A stretch of DNA of 64,000 nucleotides from CAZZCN01 sp964652975 (lineage in GTDB: Bacteria; Bacillota; Clostridia; Saccharofermentanales; UBA5734). Both the position numbers and the translations under genes were made by a program. This document shows, in pieces, positions 28,509 to 36,663 of this stretch (its first letter is position 1; every line of letters begins with the position of its first letter). Location: the NCBI GenBank assembly GCA_964652975.1, contig CAZZCN010000002.1, forward strand, positions 35,252-99,251, in the 5' to 3' direction. The notes beneath the pieces were generated by a model that ran no database searches, was not told where the DNA came from, and saw only the letters and a list, made by a program, of their open reading frames with translations.

Positions 28509-28649
28509 TTAAATTGTTATCTGTGCTTTTTCTTCAATAATATCACAAAATGCAACAATTTCTACTTCCTTAATTTTTTTAAGCGCAGGCATATGCTTTG
28601 TGTTTGCAATTCCTCCGCATCCAATAATACCAATACGAATTTTTTCCAT
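28509..28649 (-). pseudogene. 5' stub of a Gfo/Idh/MocA oxidoreductase gene
   Basis: AAGAGG followed by ATG starts 46 codons, MEKIRIGIIGCGGIANTKHM and onward, then VEIVAFCDI. This is the complete first beta-alpha-beta of an NAD(P)-dependent sugar dehydrogenase (Gfo/Idh/MocA), with GCGGIA as the dinucleotide motif. The frame then stops at 28509-28511. Family members have about 330-400 residues, so almost 90 percent of the gene is gone. Start signals are intact, so a useless peptide could still be made. Confidence 0.78.
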
Positions 28650-28823
28650 AACAACCTCTTTTCCAATATTAGTCAAAATTTTATTCGTAATTTCTATTTA
28701 CAAAATCTATTAACTAATATATGATATATTTATTATACTATCATTATAGCCTTCCAAAAAAGAAATCAAAAGTCAAAATTGCAAATATTTAAGCCAAATA
28801 TTGTTGTGTTAGGAGCAATCTGA

Positions 28824-29620
28824 ATGAACGCTTTTTTTGAATTAGATAGGGAAATAAATGATACACTATGCGTTGCAAGATTAAAGAACAATAGAATTGC
28901 TCCCCATTTTCATTCTCATATTGAAATTATTTGTGTTTTAAACGGAGAAATTACTGTGAGCATAAACGGAAACACGCAAAAGCTAAAAAAGGATGATATT
29001 TCAATAGCAATCAATTTCGCAATTCACTCATATATGACCGAGGACTTTTCAGAAATCATTGTTTTAGTAATTCCAATTGAAATGTTAAAAAGCTTTTTAA
29101 AAGTTATTGAGAACAAAGATTTTTCGCAACCTTTTTTATTATCTCATCCAATTTCAAAAGAAATACTTTTTTGTATGGAAAAAATCTCAAACAATCAATT
29201 TCAAGGCAATTCTTTGAAAATCAAAGGGTACTTATATATTATTTTATCACATTTAATTGACAGCTTAAAACTTTGCGAGATTAATAAAAAGCAATCTTAT
29301 TTTCCACCACGTGAGGTTTTAATTTATATGCAAAATAATATTCTTAATAATATTTCATTAAAGGATGTTGCAAATGCTTTTGGGTACAGCAAATATTATT
29401 TTTCTCGTTTTTTAATTCGTATTTTAAGTGTAGTTTTAATGAATATCTAAACACTTTAAGAAGCCGATATGCAGCAAGGCTTTTATTAGAAACAAATCTT
29501 ACCATAACAGATATATGCTTTAATTCTGGCTTTGAAAGCCAACGAACCTTTAACCGAGCATTTTATTTAACAATTGGCTCAACCCCAAAGCAATATAGAA
29601 AAAATCAAAACACATCATAG
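28824..29620 (+). pseudogene. AraC-family regulator interrupted by a one-base deletion
   Basis: The first 201 or so codons give a cupin-like sensor (HFHSHIEIICVLNGEI) and the first helix-turn-helix (ISLKDVANAFGYSKYYFSRF). A run of six T at 29408-29413 then shifts the frame, and a stop follows at 29448-29450. Reading with seven T restores FNEYLNTLRSRYAARLLLE and the second helix-turn-helix ICFNSGFESQRTFNRAFY to a stop at 29618-29620. AGGAG precedes the ATG. It faces away from the oxidoreductase stub and towards the two surface-protein genes it probably controlled. A homopolymer sequencing error is the alternative explanation. Confidence 0.75.
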
Positions 29621-29716
29621 CAAATAATTTGACATAGCAAACTAATAAAATAACATTCTTTTTTTTAACTTTTCGTATAAAATTAAATTATAAAATATTT
29701 TTTAGGAGGAATCACA

Positions 29717-30631
29717 ATGAAATCTTTTTTTAAGGCAATATCGTTAATAATTATAATTAGCATGTTGCTATTAGCTGTAACCCCTTGTATCGCTTTTGCA
29801 GAAACCAAAGTTTATTCGCTAAGAGGCGACTTTGACCAAGAGAAAAACGACGGACCTATTTGGTTATACCAAATGTACCAGAACGACACAAAAAAGTATA
29901 TCAACTTGGATGAATACAAGGAAGCCTGGTTTATGTATGTTTCTAAATTGCCGGGTTATGAAATAGGCGGGGTTGGCAATGGCTCTTGGTGTCCGTTTAC
30001 AACAGCAGATGCAGTTGCAACCTTTGTATCCCCAAGCACAGGAACAGCTCTTATTACGGCTGACCAACACAAGGACTCCTTAGGTCGCTCCAAAGGGAAT
30101 GCTTGGCTTTGGAATGGCGGAGATGGCGCTAGAATTAAAATTATGATTAACGATACAAAGGCTTGGCCAACCGATAAGGATTGGTTTGACTTAGCTCCTA
30201 TAAAAGCTAATACTATTCCTGATATTAAGCTGAATTTCAAAAAAGGCGACAAGGTATATTTTCATCTAAATGCTGGACCTGCGGGAGATATGAACAGTGA
30301 TAATTTGAATTGGTGGCTTAATGTTAAATTAACCTCAGATACAGCACAAGGCTCTACAGCAAGCACAAATAACCAATCCACCGCAGCTACTCAAAGCAAG
30401 CAATCAAATACAGTAAACACCGAAGCAAGTAGCGATAAATCAGATAGCATTGTAGCAAATACAGATTCAAAAAACAATTCTAATGAATCAAATACAAGCT
30501 CTGTTATGTCCGAGAAAAAGAACGAAGAAAAAAGCGGTTCTAATAACTCTATTATCTTTATAATAATCGCTTTGATTGTTGTTCTGTGTGGTGCAGGTGT
30601 CTTTGTATTCACTAAAATGAAGAAGCAATAG
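29717..30631 (+). CDS. Membrane-anchored surface protein with a WP-type module
   Basis: This 304-residue protein has a signal peptide ending near AFAE. A beta-rich domain spans about 30-205 and includes YSLRGDFDQ, GDGARIKIMINDTKAWP and DW. A Ser/Thr/Asn-rich linker of about 60 residues follows, then a C-terminal membrane helix (IIFIIIALIVVLCGAGVFVF) and KMKKQ. The protein would therefore display one module outside the cell. The module shares the R-I-K, WP and DW pattern with the dockerin proteins of this locus, though it is more divergent. GGAGG precedes the ATG. It forms a pair with the next gene, 50 bp downstream. The function may be glycan binding; no enzyme residues are recognised. Confidence 0.7.
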   Translation: MKSFFKAISLIIIISMLLLAVTPCIAFAETKVYSLRGDFDQEKNDGPIWLYQMYQNDTKKYINLDEYKEAWFMYVSKLPGYEIGGVGNGSWCPFTTADAVATFVSPSTGTALITADQHKDSLGRSKGNAWLWNGGDGARIKIMINDTKAWPTDKDWFDLAPIKANTIPDIKLNFKKGDKVYFHLNAGPAGDMNSDNLNWWLNVKLTSDTAQGSTASTNNQSTAATQSKQSNTVNTEASSDKSDSIVANTDSKNNSNESNTSSVMSEKKNEEKSGSNNSIIFIIIALIVVLCGAGVFVFTKMKKQ

Positions 30632-30681
30632 AACGCAAAATAGCATCCAAACATACTAAATAAATTTTTTTGGAGGTATTT

Positions 30682-31500
30682 ATGAAAAAAAATCTTATCA
30701 AAAAAATATTCACTTTTATTTCAATAATGCTTTTGTGTATCTCTATTGGTTTAAATGCTTTTGCAGAGGATGAAATTTTCTCCCTTAGAGATGATTTTGA
30801 TAGCCAGGCAAACGCAGGTCCTGTTTGGTATTACGGAATGTATCATCATGGTTCAGCTACTCATACTGCCGGCGAATGGCAAATTTTTAATAGCTATAAG
30901 GAAAGCTGGATTATGTGGGTTAACACTGAAACTGGTTATGAGTGGGGTGGCTTAGGTGCTGGAAACTGGTTAGCTTTTTGGAATGCAGATACTGCAGCAA
31001 GATGGGTTGCTCCAAAAAGCGGTAATATTGTTATTTCGGCATATGACCAACAACCCGTAGGCACAATGACAGGAAATGTTGACATATGGGGTGGCGGTTC
31101 AGTTCGCATAAAAATTATGAAGAATAATACTAAGATTTACCCAACGGATTCTGAATGGCTTACAACCACAAAAAGATTAACTGCTATTCCAAATATTAAC
31201 GCAACGGTTGAAGCGGGTGATAAAATTGAGTTTGTTGTTAATGCTGGTGAAGATATGTCAATGTCAGGAGATAATATGAATTACTGGCCAATAATTACTT
31301 TAAGTCCAATAGTGGCAACTTCAAGTAGCTCTACATCAAATAACAATTCATCTTCTGTTGCCAATCAGACAAGCAGTTCACCCTCATCAAGCAACCCAAA
31401 AACAACCGATAATGGAGTTTTAATTTTTTCATTGCTAATTTCGTTATCTTTTTTAGCTATTTATGCTATTAGAGTCAAAATCAAATCAATAAGTCATTAA
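30682..31500 (+). CDS. Second membrane-anchored WP-type surface protein (paralogue of the upstream gene)
   Basis: About 272 residues with the same build as its neighbour: a signal peptide ending near NAFAE, a module with IFSLRDDFDS, WVAPKSGNIVIS, GSVRIKIMKNNTKIYP and EW, a Ser/Asn linker and a C-terminal membrane helix (GVLIFSLLISLSFLAIYA) with basic residues after it. In the diagnostic motif WP has become YP. The open frame begins at a TTG (30670), but GGAGG at 30672-30676 places the start at the ATG 30682. Tandem duplication with divergence is the simplest history. Confidence 0.7.
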   Translation: MKKNLIKKIFTFISIMLLCISIGLNAFAEDEIFSLRDDFDSQANAGPVWYYGMYHHGSATHTAGEWQIFNSYKESWIMWVNTETGYEWGGLGAGNWLAFWNADTAARWVAPKSGNIVISAYDQQPVGTMTGNVDIWGGGSVRIKIMKNNTKIYPTDSEWLTTTKRLTAIPNINATVEAGDKIEFVVNAGEDMSMSGDNMNYWPIITLSPIVATSSSSTSNNNSSSVANQTSSSPSSSNPKTTDNGVLIFSLLISLSFLAIYAIRVKIKSISH

Positions 31501-31520
31501 AAAAAATTATACAGAAAATA

Positions 31521-31594
31521 AAATAATACTCTTTCGGGGTTAATATGCTATGTGCAAAATAACCCAAGCTTTCAAACCATAAGGAGTATTATTT
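31521..31594. ncRNA. Candidate structured RNA in the IS110 end (bridge-RNA remnant?)
   Basis: AAATAATACTC (31521-31531) is exactly complementary to GAGTATTATTT (31584-31594). Inside, GGGTTA pairs with TAACCC, giving a nested two-stem fold of about 74 nt. It lies in the non-coding end of an IS110 element, where bridge RNAs are encoded in that family. Which side carries the RNA depends on the subgroup, so this is a suggestion. A simple terminator is less likely, since no U-tract follows. Confidence 0.35.
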
Positions 31595-31725
31595 TTAGCT
31601 CAAATGCTTTTGGAGGAGTAAGTCTGAAACAAAAGTTAGATAGTGCTTGCAATTGAAACACAAAAAACTGTATAGCAAAGCAAGCCATTAGAAAATGACT
31701 TTAAAAAAGAGTGTGGAAAGAAAAC

Positions 31726-32176
31726 TTAAGATGCAGTCGTAACCAAATAGCCCTTCCTTTGAATAATAAAAACAGCTTGCTCAACAGTAATTTCACGAGA
31801 GGTTGGCAAGAGTTCAGCTTTTTTGTAAAGCTTTGGATTGTAAAGCTCACCCTTTTTAAGCATATGGTAAATGGCGGTCGGTTTTCTTGCCACGAATGGC
31901 TTTGACATACTTTGGATGAGCAACAATGCAGTTGCAGGTTGTCTCTAAGATATTGTAGACTGGTATGTAATATTTGCCAGTAGATTCCATACAGACATCT
32001 TTGCAAGAATTGACGTTCAAACAATCAGAAAGTTCACGAAGCCCTTTGGTAAAGGTAGAAAAACGCTTCATTTGATAGCTTGTAATGCCGACTTCATTAG
32101 TAGAAGCGATACAGGCAATTACAAAGGTTTTATGGACATCTATTCCACAGCAGGTTGGGTAAACAATTTTAAACAT
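31726..32176 (-). pseudogene. IS110-family transposase with a large internal deletion
   Basis: The first part gives the DEDD-type N-terminus (CCGIDVHKTFVIACIA with the first Asp, CMESTGKYYIPVYN with the Glu, and AHPKYVKAIRGKKTDR). At about 31870 it jumps to the extreme C-terminus (TAIYHMLKKGELYNPKLYKK, then REITVEQAVFIIQRKGYLV), which is in another frame, so translation stops after TDRHLPYA. A full transposase is about 400 residues; roughly 250 are missing, including the serine domain. It cannot transpose. Confidence 0.8.
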
Positions 32177-32469
32177 AAGATTTTGTCCTCTCAAAAAATT
32201 ACCACTCCTAACAGACATTAAACTGATTATTCACTTAAAACGAGTAATGTTTTACAAAGATAAGTCTACAGGCTCAAAGCCTACTTATTTGTGCTTGAAA
32301 GAATAATCTACACATATAATTTTGCGGCTTGTCTTAAAAGACAGCGCACTCACCTCCTCGTGATTTGTAGTTGTCTGTTATTGTGGCACCTATATTATAC
32401 AAAAAAACAAAACCCAAGGCGACAAAATTCGGTTTCATACCGTTTTGTGCCTTGAGTGAAACGAAAGGA

Positions 32470-34284
32470 ATGGTTATAATTTTGGAAGATAAATTTGAAT
32501 TACTAAACGATGCTTTTATAAGTTCATGGGAAATGGATGTAAAATATTCAAAAACATATTATGTTGATAATAAAAACCCATTATCCTCTGATGAGGGCCC
32601 TGGAACATTTGATTTGCCTTTTTTAACAATAGGTCAAGCTGCAAAGCTATTAAAACCAGGTGAAATGGTTATAGTTTCATCCGGTGTATATAGAGAAATC
32701 ATTCGTCCAAAAACAGGTGGCAATTCTCCTACTGAAATGATTTGCTATGAAGCAGCCCCAAATGAAGAGGTTATTATAAAGGGTTCAAAAATATTAAATG
32801 GGGTATGGAGGGAAAGTAATGGTTGGAATTATTTGCCCACAGTAGGTGAAATGGAGCTAAATATATGGTCAATCAACTTAGACCCTACCCTTTTTGAAAG
32901 AGTGAACCCTTTTGCAATTAATAACTTACCAGATGATATGTATTGGCTAACAAGCTTTACTGTTGATAAATTGCAGGACTTTTTCAAAAAAACTGGAATG
33001 ATTTTTTTAGACGGAGTTCCTCTTGAACAACTACAAGGATATGCTTTTTTAAGTCAGAAAATTGGGTTTTGGGTTGAAAAGGATGGATACACTCTACATA
33101 TATCATTGCCAAGCGACAAAATTCCGAGCGATTATATAATTGAAGCTACAACTAATGATACAGTTTTTTGTCCTGACGAAAAGAATTTAAGCTATATAAA
33201 GGTTAAAGGGTTTATTTTTGAGCATTCGGGAAATGCCTTTCCCGTCCCTCAAAAAGGACTATTTTCAACAAATTTTGGACACCATTGGATTATAGAAGAT
33301 AATACAATTAGGTGGGCGAATAGCACAGGAATTGATGTTGGCAACCGTTCATGGAATTGTAGCAAGGATTTAGAGATTGGCAGTCATATTATTAGAAGTA
33401 ACACTATTTCTAATTGTGGATTAACGGGTTTAGTAGCTTTTTGGGCACCAAATCTAATTGTTACGAGAAATAAGGTGTTGAATTGCGGTTGGCATGATGC
33501 TGAAATGTTAGGCGAGTCAGCGGCAGTTAAATTTCATCTCACCGAAAACCTTTATTTTGCTAATAACATAATCAATGGATTTAATCGTGGTTGTGGAATT
33601 TGGTTAGACTTTTCAAATATAAACTGCCGTATTACATCAAATATATTTAATGATATTACTACCGGTAATGGTGCAATACTTATTGAAGCTACCCATTGTG
33701 CCAACAAAATTGATAACAACATAATAACGAATATTAACTGTACGCCAGACGAAAATGGCAACAAAAGTGTTGGTGGGGTAGGTATTTTCTTATGCGGAAC
33801 CGATTATACAGAAATTAATAATAACATTATTTTAAACTGTATGGGAACTGGCTTGTTTTCTAATGCAATTGTTAATCGTTTGGTTGATGGTAGAGGTGGA
33901 ACTGCAAGAAATAATGCATTCACAAGCAACATAATTCACAGCTGCAAACGTTCATCAGTTGAATGGGCAAATGAACACAATTTATCACAAGGTAATATTT
34001 ACAGCAATGTTAAAGATGGTTACATTAGAATAGGCACATCAGATGCACCATATTCAAGTGGTCAAATGAATGTTGCGTCAGCACTTCTAAATTTAGAAAG
34101 CTTTAATTCCTTTTACAAGAATGATTTTAGCTCAAAGCAATTTAATTTAGATATAAAAATTGACAATGAGATTATTTATATAAATAGTAAAGGGAGCATT
34201 TTTTCAATTTCATTAGAAGATATTTTGTCTGCTAAAATAAAAATTGAAAATATTTATGAAGAAATTTTTAATCAGATAGATTGA
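32470..34284 (+). CDS. Cytoplasmic beta-helix glycosidase resembling GH120 beta-xylosidase
   Basis: This protein has about 604 residues and no signal peptide. As far as I recall, its sequence parallels the Thermoanaerobacterium XylC beta-xylosidase (GH120): TYYVDNKNP then PFLTIGQAAKLL and VSSGVYREIIRPK at the start, GSHIIRSNTISNCG in the middle, GIWLDFSN (candidate nucleophile Asp near 380) and ILIEATH (candidate acid/base Glu near 406). In GH120 the equivalent motifs are WLDW and VEVSH. It would release xylose from imported xylo-oligosaccharides. The start is uncertain: ATG 32470 has AAAGGA directly against it, and TTG 32482 has it 12 nt away; the open frame upstream belongs to the IS110 end. 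A UroD-like gene follows after 32 bp. Confidence 0.68.
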   Translation: MVIILEDKFELLNDAFISSWEMDVKYSKTYYVDNKNPLSSDEGPGTFDLPFLTIGQAAKLLKPGEMVIVSSGVYREIIRPKTGGNSPTEMICYEAAPNEEVIIKGSKILNGVWRESNGWNYLPTVGEMELNIWSINLDPTLFERVNPFAINNLPDDMYWLTSFTVDKLQDFFKKTGMIFLDGVPLEQLQGYAFLSQKIGFWVEKDGYTLHISLPSDKIPSDYIIEATTNDTVFCPDEKNLSYIKVKGFIFEHSGNAFPVPQKGLFSTNFGHHWIIEDNTIRWANSTGIDVGNRSWNCSKDLEIGSHIIRSNTISNCGLTGLVAFWAPNLIVTRNKVLNCGWHDAEMLGESAAVKFHLTENLYFANNIINGFNRGCGIWLDFSNINCRITSNIFNDITTGNGAILIEATHCANKIDNNIITNINCTPDENGNKSVGGVGIFLCGTDYTEINNNIILNCMGTGLFSNAIVNRLVDGRGGTARNNAFTSNIIHSCKRSSVEWANEHNLSQGNIYSNVKDGYIRIGTSDAPYSSGQMNVASALLNLESFNSFYKNDFSSKQFNLDIKIDNEIIYINSKGSIFSISLEDILSAKIKIENIYEEIFNQID

Positions 34285-34316
34285 AATTTAACTAAAAAAC
34301 ATAAAGGAGAATTATT

Positions 34317-35351
34317 TTGAACAGTAGAGAAAGAATATTATCCGCTATAAATCACAAAGAATGTGACCGTGTTCCAACAGATATTTGGATGGTGGATGAG
34401 ATTAAAGAAAAACTCAGAAATTATTTTGGCGTAAAAACAGATTACGAAGTATATAAAAAGCTAAATATAGATGGTATTTATTGGATTATGCCCAAATCAA
34501 TATATGGTGATGAAGACCCATTCGGAATTCAATTCAAAAAAATTCCTTTACCTGATGGCTCTGGTTTTTATAAAGAACCCATTGAACACCCCTTAGCAAA
34601 ATTTGAGACTATTGATGAAATAGAAGAGAGCTTTCGTTGGCCTAATGCCGACATTTATGATTATTCGTCCTTGAATGAACAGCTTAATTTTTACGAGAAT
34701 GAGGTGCGACTTGGCGGATATATATCGTTATCTTATGAATATGAGCTACTTCGTGGAACAGAACAAATGATGATAGATTTTGCCACTGATTATGATTTGT
34801 CAATGTATATCCTAGAAAAAATAAACTCATTTGTGTCGGAAAAGACAAGAAGAATTTTAGACTACGCAAATGGGAAAATTGATTTATCGCAAATTACTGA
34901 TGATTTTGGCTCGCAGAGCAGTTTGCTTTTGGGGAAAGAAATGACATTGAAATATTTTCAACCTTTTTACGAAAAGAATATTAAAATGGTTAAATCCTAT
35001 GGTGCTAAGGTTTTCCATCACGATGATGGTGCAATTACAGAATTAATACCTTGGCTTATTGAACAAGACATATCAATTTTAAATCCGTTGCAATGGCATT
35101 TACCGGGTTGGAATTTAGAAGAGTTAAAAAACAAATACGGAAGCAAATTATGTTTTCATGGTGGTATAGATAATCAATATGTTATACCGTTTGGTAATTA
35201 TAAAGAATTAGAACAAGAAATTTTTACTTGTATTGATACACTTTTTAGAGATAAAACCGGGTATATTTGTGCCCCTTGCCATAATATTCAAGCAAATACA
35301 TCTGCCGAACGTATAGTTAAGATGTTTGAAATTATTAATAATTTTAGATAG
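34317..35351 (+). CDS. UroD-family protein (corrinoid methyltransferase-like)
   Basis: This 344-residue intact UroD-fold protein begins NSRERILSAINHKECDRVPTD, the usual N-terminus of this superfamily. The metal-site strand reads FHHDDGAITELIP (H-x-D in place of H-x-C), followed by ILNPLQWHLPG, LCFHGGIDNQYVIPFG and a C-terminal ICAPCHNIQANT. The tetrapyrrole-binding arginines of true HemE are not evident, and it lies beside a xylosidase, so heme synthesis is unlikely. Translation starts at TTG with AAAGGAG 7 nt before it. It is the only complete member of its subtype in the window; related copies are truncated at 5679-6407 and 25583-25772. Confidence 0.72.
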   Translation: MNSRERILSAINHKECDRVPTDIWMVDEIKEKLRNYFGVKTDYEVYKKLNIDGIYWIMPKSIYGDEDPFGIQFKKIPLPDGSGFYKEPIEHPLAKFETIDEIEESFRWPNADIYDYSSLNEQLNFYENEVRLGGYISLSYEYELLRGTEQMMIDFATDYDLSMYILEKINSFVSEKTRRILDYANGKIDLSQITDDFGSQSSLLLGKEMTLKYFQPFYEKNIKMVKSYGAKVFHHDDGAITELIPWLIEQDISILNPLQWHLPGWNLEELKNKYGSKLCFHGGIDNQYVIPFGNYKELEQEIFTCIDTLFRDKTGYICAPCHNIQANTSAERIVKMFEIINNFR

Positions 35352-35388
35352 AAATGAAGTTAAAAAACTTAAATTTAATTTTGCTTAA

Positions 35389-35770
35389 TTACCCCCCCAT
35401 CACAATCTCATCCAACGCCTCAGCCGCCCTTTCATCAAGGGATTTGATGGCATGGGAATAAAGCATTGTTGTAATCCCAGGGTTTGCATGACCTGCCCTT
35501 TTGGACACAGTGGGGATTGGTATCCCTGCTGAAATAAGCAAAGTGATGCAAGTGTGGCGAAGGGAATGGACGCATATATTTGAGAGATTGTTCCTTTTTA
35601 CAAAACTTCTAAACCAAACTGTTATTGTGTCAGGATGAATTGGTTGTCCGTTTGGCTTTACAAATATCCTGTCGGTATCGTGCCATTGGTCCCCCATTTT
35701 AAACCTTTGCTCCAATTGCCATTTTTTGAATTCTTTTAGCATTAAAATAGGTCTTTTCGTAAATATCTTT
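35389..35770 (-). pseudogene. 3' fragment of a phage-type tyrosine integrase
   Basis: The C-terminal catalytic half is present: DRIFVKPNGQPIHPDT, then HSLRHTCITLLISAG (Arg and first His), KRAGHANPGIT (second His) and MLYSHA with the nucleophilic Tyr. The N-terminal arm-binding and core domains are missing. Upstream the frame runs without a stop into terminase and primase sequence, producing a chimeric 299-codon frame that begins at 36288. The integrase cannot be functional. The exact junction near 35750-35770 is inferred from where integrase-like sequence (LKEFKKWQLEQ) begins. Confidence 0.78.
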
Positions 35771-35971
35771 TGCCACCAAAGCCGTTCCGCTTTTTTGTGG
35801 GTCTGATAAATATTCTGATGGCGAAGGCATTTCACAGCCTTCAAGCTCCCCGGCATTTTCAAAGTGTATAACCTTTGTCTGCCAGGACTGTGCTTTCCCT
35901 TCAAGGATTTTATCCTGTAATGCTTTTTTTGGTCTGCCACCATTACCTTTTTCCGGTCCTCTTTTTCCCAT
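35735..35971 (-). pseudogene. 5' fragment of a P27-family phage terminase small subunit
   Basis: ATG at 35969-35971, preceded by AGAGGAGG, starts MGKRGPEKGNGGRPKK and continues through GELEGCEMPSPSEYLSD and ALVAKDIYEKT. This matches the first half of P27-type terminase small subunits. After YEKTY the sequence becomes integrase in another frame, so the DNA-binding and C-terminal parts are lost. The ribosome site is intact, so a truncated peptide of 90 residues could be made. Confidence 0.72.
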
Positions 35972-35994
35972 TGTAATTCCTCCTCTTTACCGTT

Positions 35995-36288
35995 GTAACG
36001 AGAATAGCAGACATAGAACTGCAAGCCCACCATTGCAGCGACTACTTGCTCCGGTGTTACCCATTCGGACGGATTATCCGTATGAGTATTATCACAATCC
36101 ATCATCAAGCAGTCAGCACTGATGAAATCGTCAATGCTCCTATGGGAATTACGGTAGCAAGCACATACATGGTCATATTCAACTGCCTCACGAAACTCCT
36201 CAAGGTTTGTAATAATATGTTTTTGGGGATAACGGCTATTATTTACATTACCCCTGCAATCAGCTGTATAAATTGTTATTGTATCCAT
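35995..36288 (-). pseudogene. 5' fragment of a phage primase/replication gene
   Basis: The first 95 or so codons (ITIYTADCRGN, ADCLMMDCDNTHTDNPSEW, TPEQVVAAM and FYVCYSRYNGK) resemble the N-terminus of phage DNA primase-helicase (VirE/P4-type) proteins, which read a DxD-type polymerase-primase site here. The gene starts 6 bp after the Cro-like gene, the normal early-operon order. It is fused in phase to terminase leader DNA and then integrase, so helicase and most primase domains are gone. Confidence 0.62.
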
Positions 36289-36293
36289 AAATA

Positions 36294-36488
36294 TTACCCC
36301 TTTTTTGTACTGCCCAATAGGTTATCCACAGAACAACCAAAAACCTCCGCGAGCATTTGAATATGTCTAACATTTGGTGAGCGTGTACCTGTTTCCCACT
36401 GCGACACGGCATTTGAACCTACATTCAGCTTTTCAGCTATCTGTGCCTGTGTAAATCCTAATTTAATGCGGTATTCCCGTATGTTCAT
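36294..36488 (-). CDS. Small XRE-family repressor (Cro-like)
   Basis: This 64-residue protein is a single helix-turn-helix: MNIREYRIKLGFTQAQIAEK, then LNVGSNAVSQWETGTRSPN, with DNLLGS at the end. AAGGGAGGA precedes the ATG. It is the first gene of the leftward early transcript of the prophage remnant, facing a second XRE gene across a 194-bp operator region. It probably represses both promoters as Cro does. Confidence 0.82.
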   Translation of the reverse strand: MNIREYRIKLGFTQAQIAEKLNVGSNAVSQWETGTRSPNVRHIQMLAEVFGCSVDNLLGSTKKG

Positions 36489-36516
36489 CGCTCGTTAATC
36501 CTCCCTTCATATATCA

Positions 36517-36545
36517 ATTATATAACATATAGTGAGTGGCGTTAA
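36517..36545 (-). promoter_or_regulatory. Leftward prophage promoter
   Basis: TTAACG (36540-36545) and TATAAT (36517-36522) on the minus strand with a 17-bp spacer. The spacer contains one copy of the 11-bp operator motif (36525-36535). It drives the Cro-like gene. Confidence 0.65.
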
Positions 36546-36657
36546 TATCAAATCTAACATTTAGAGAGTTGCATAACAATATAAATAGTTTGCATATGGT
36601 TTTTATGCAAACTAACGAATTGTTATTTTAGTTGTTGACATACATCACATTTAGTGA
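36525..36657. promoter_or_regulatory. Three operator copies of the prophage genetic switch
   Basis: The motif ACAT(A/T)TAG(T/A)GA occurs three times in one orientation: 36525-36535, 36557-36567 and 36647-36657. The first lies in the spacer of the leftward promoter and the third in the spacer of the rightward promoter. The third extends to a dyad, ATCAC-ATTTA-GTGAT (36644-36658). This is the layout expected for a CI/Cro-type switch. Confidence 0.7.
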
Positions 36658-36663
36658 TAGTAT
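36635..36663 (+). promoter_or_regulatory. Rightward prophage promoter (repressor gene)
   Basis: TTGACA (36635-36640), a 17-bp spacer and TAGTAT (36658-36663). The third operator copy fills the spacer. It drives the repressor starting at TTG 36683, with GAGGTGATT as ribosome site. Confidence 0.72.

Larger units (their letters stand above)
31521..32400 (-). mobile_element. Internally deleted IS110-family element
   Basis: A transposase 5' part and 3' end are present with the middle missing. About 200 bp of non-coding DNA lie on each side, as in IS110 elements, whose non-coding ends encode a bridge RNA. The right side (31521-31594) folds into a nested stem; the left side (about 32219-32400) lies upstream of the transposase start. 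IS110 elements lack terminal inverted repeats, so exact ends cannot be set; the GH120 reading frame from 32470 probably lies just outside. Confidence 0.65.

Noticed and set aside
5679..35351. Genuine HemE (heme synthesis) for the UroD-like genes
   Set aside because: No other heme genes are nearby, the metal-site H-x-C/D pattern points to the methyltransferase branch, and all copies lie in sugar operons.
35389..36288. A single functional 299-residue integrase
   Set aside because: Only the last third is integrase; the start is primase and the middle is terminase leader in the wrong frame.
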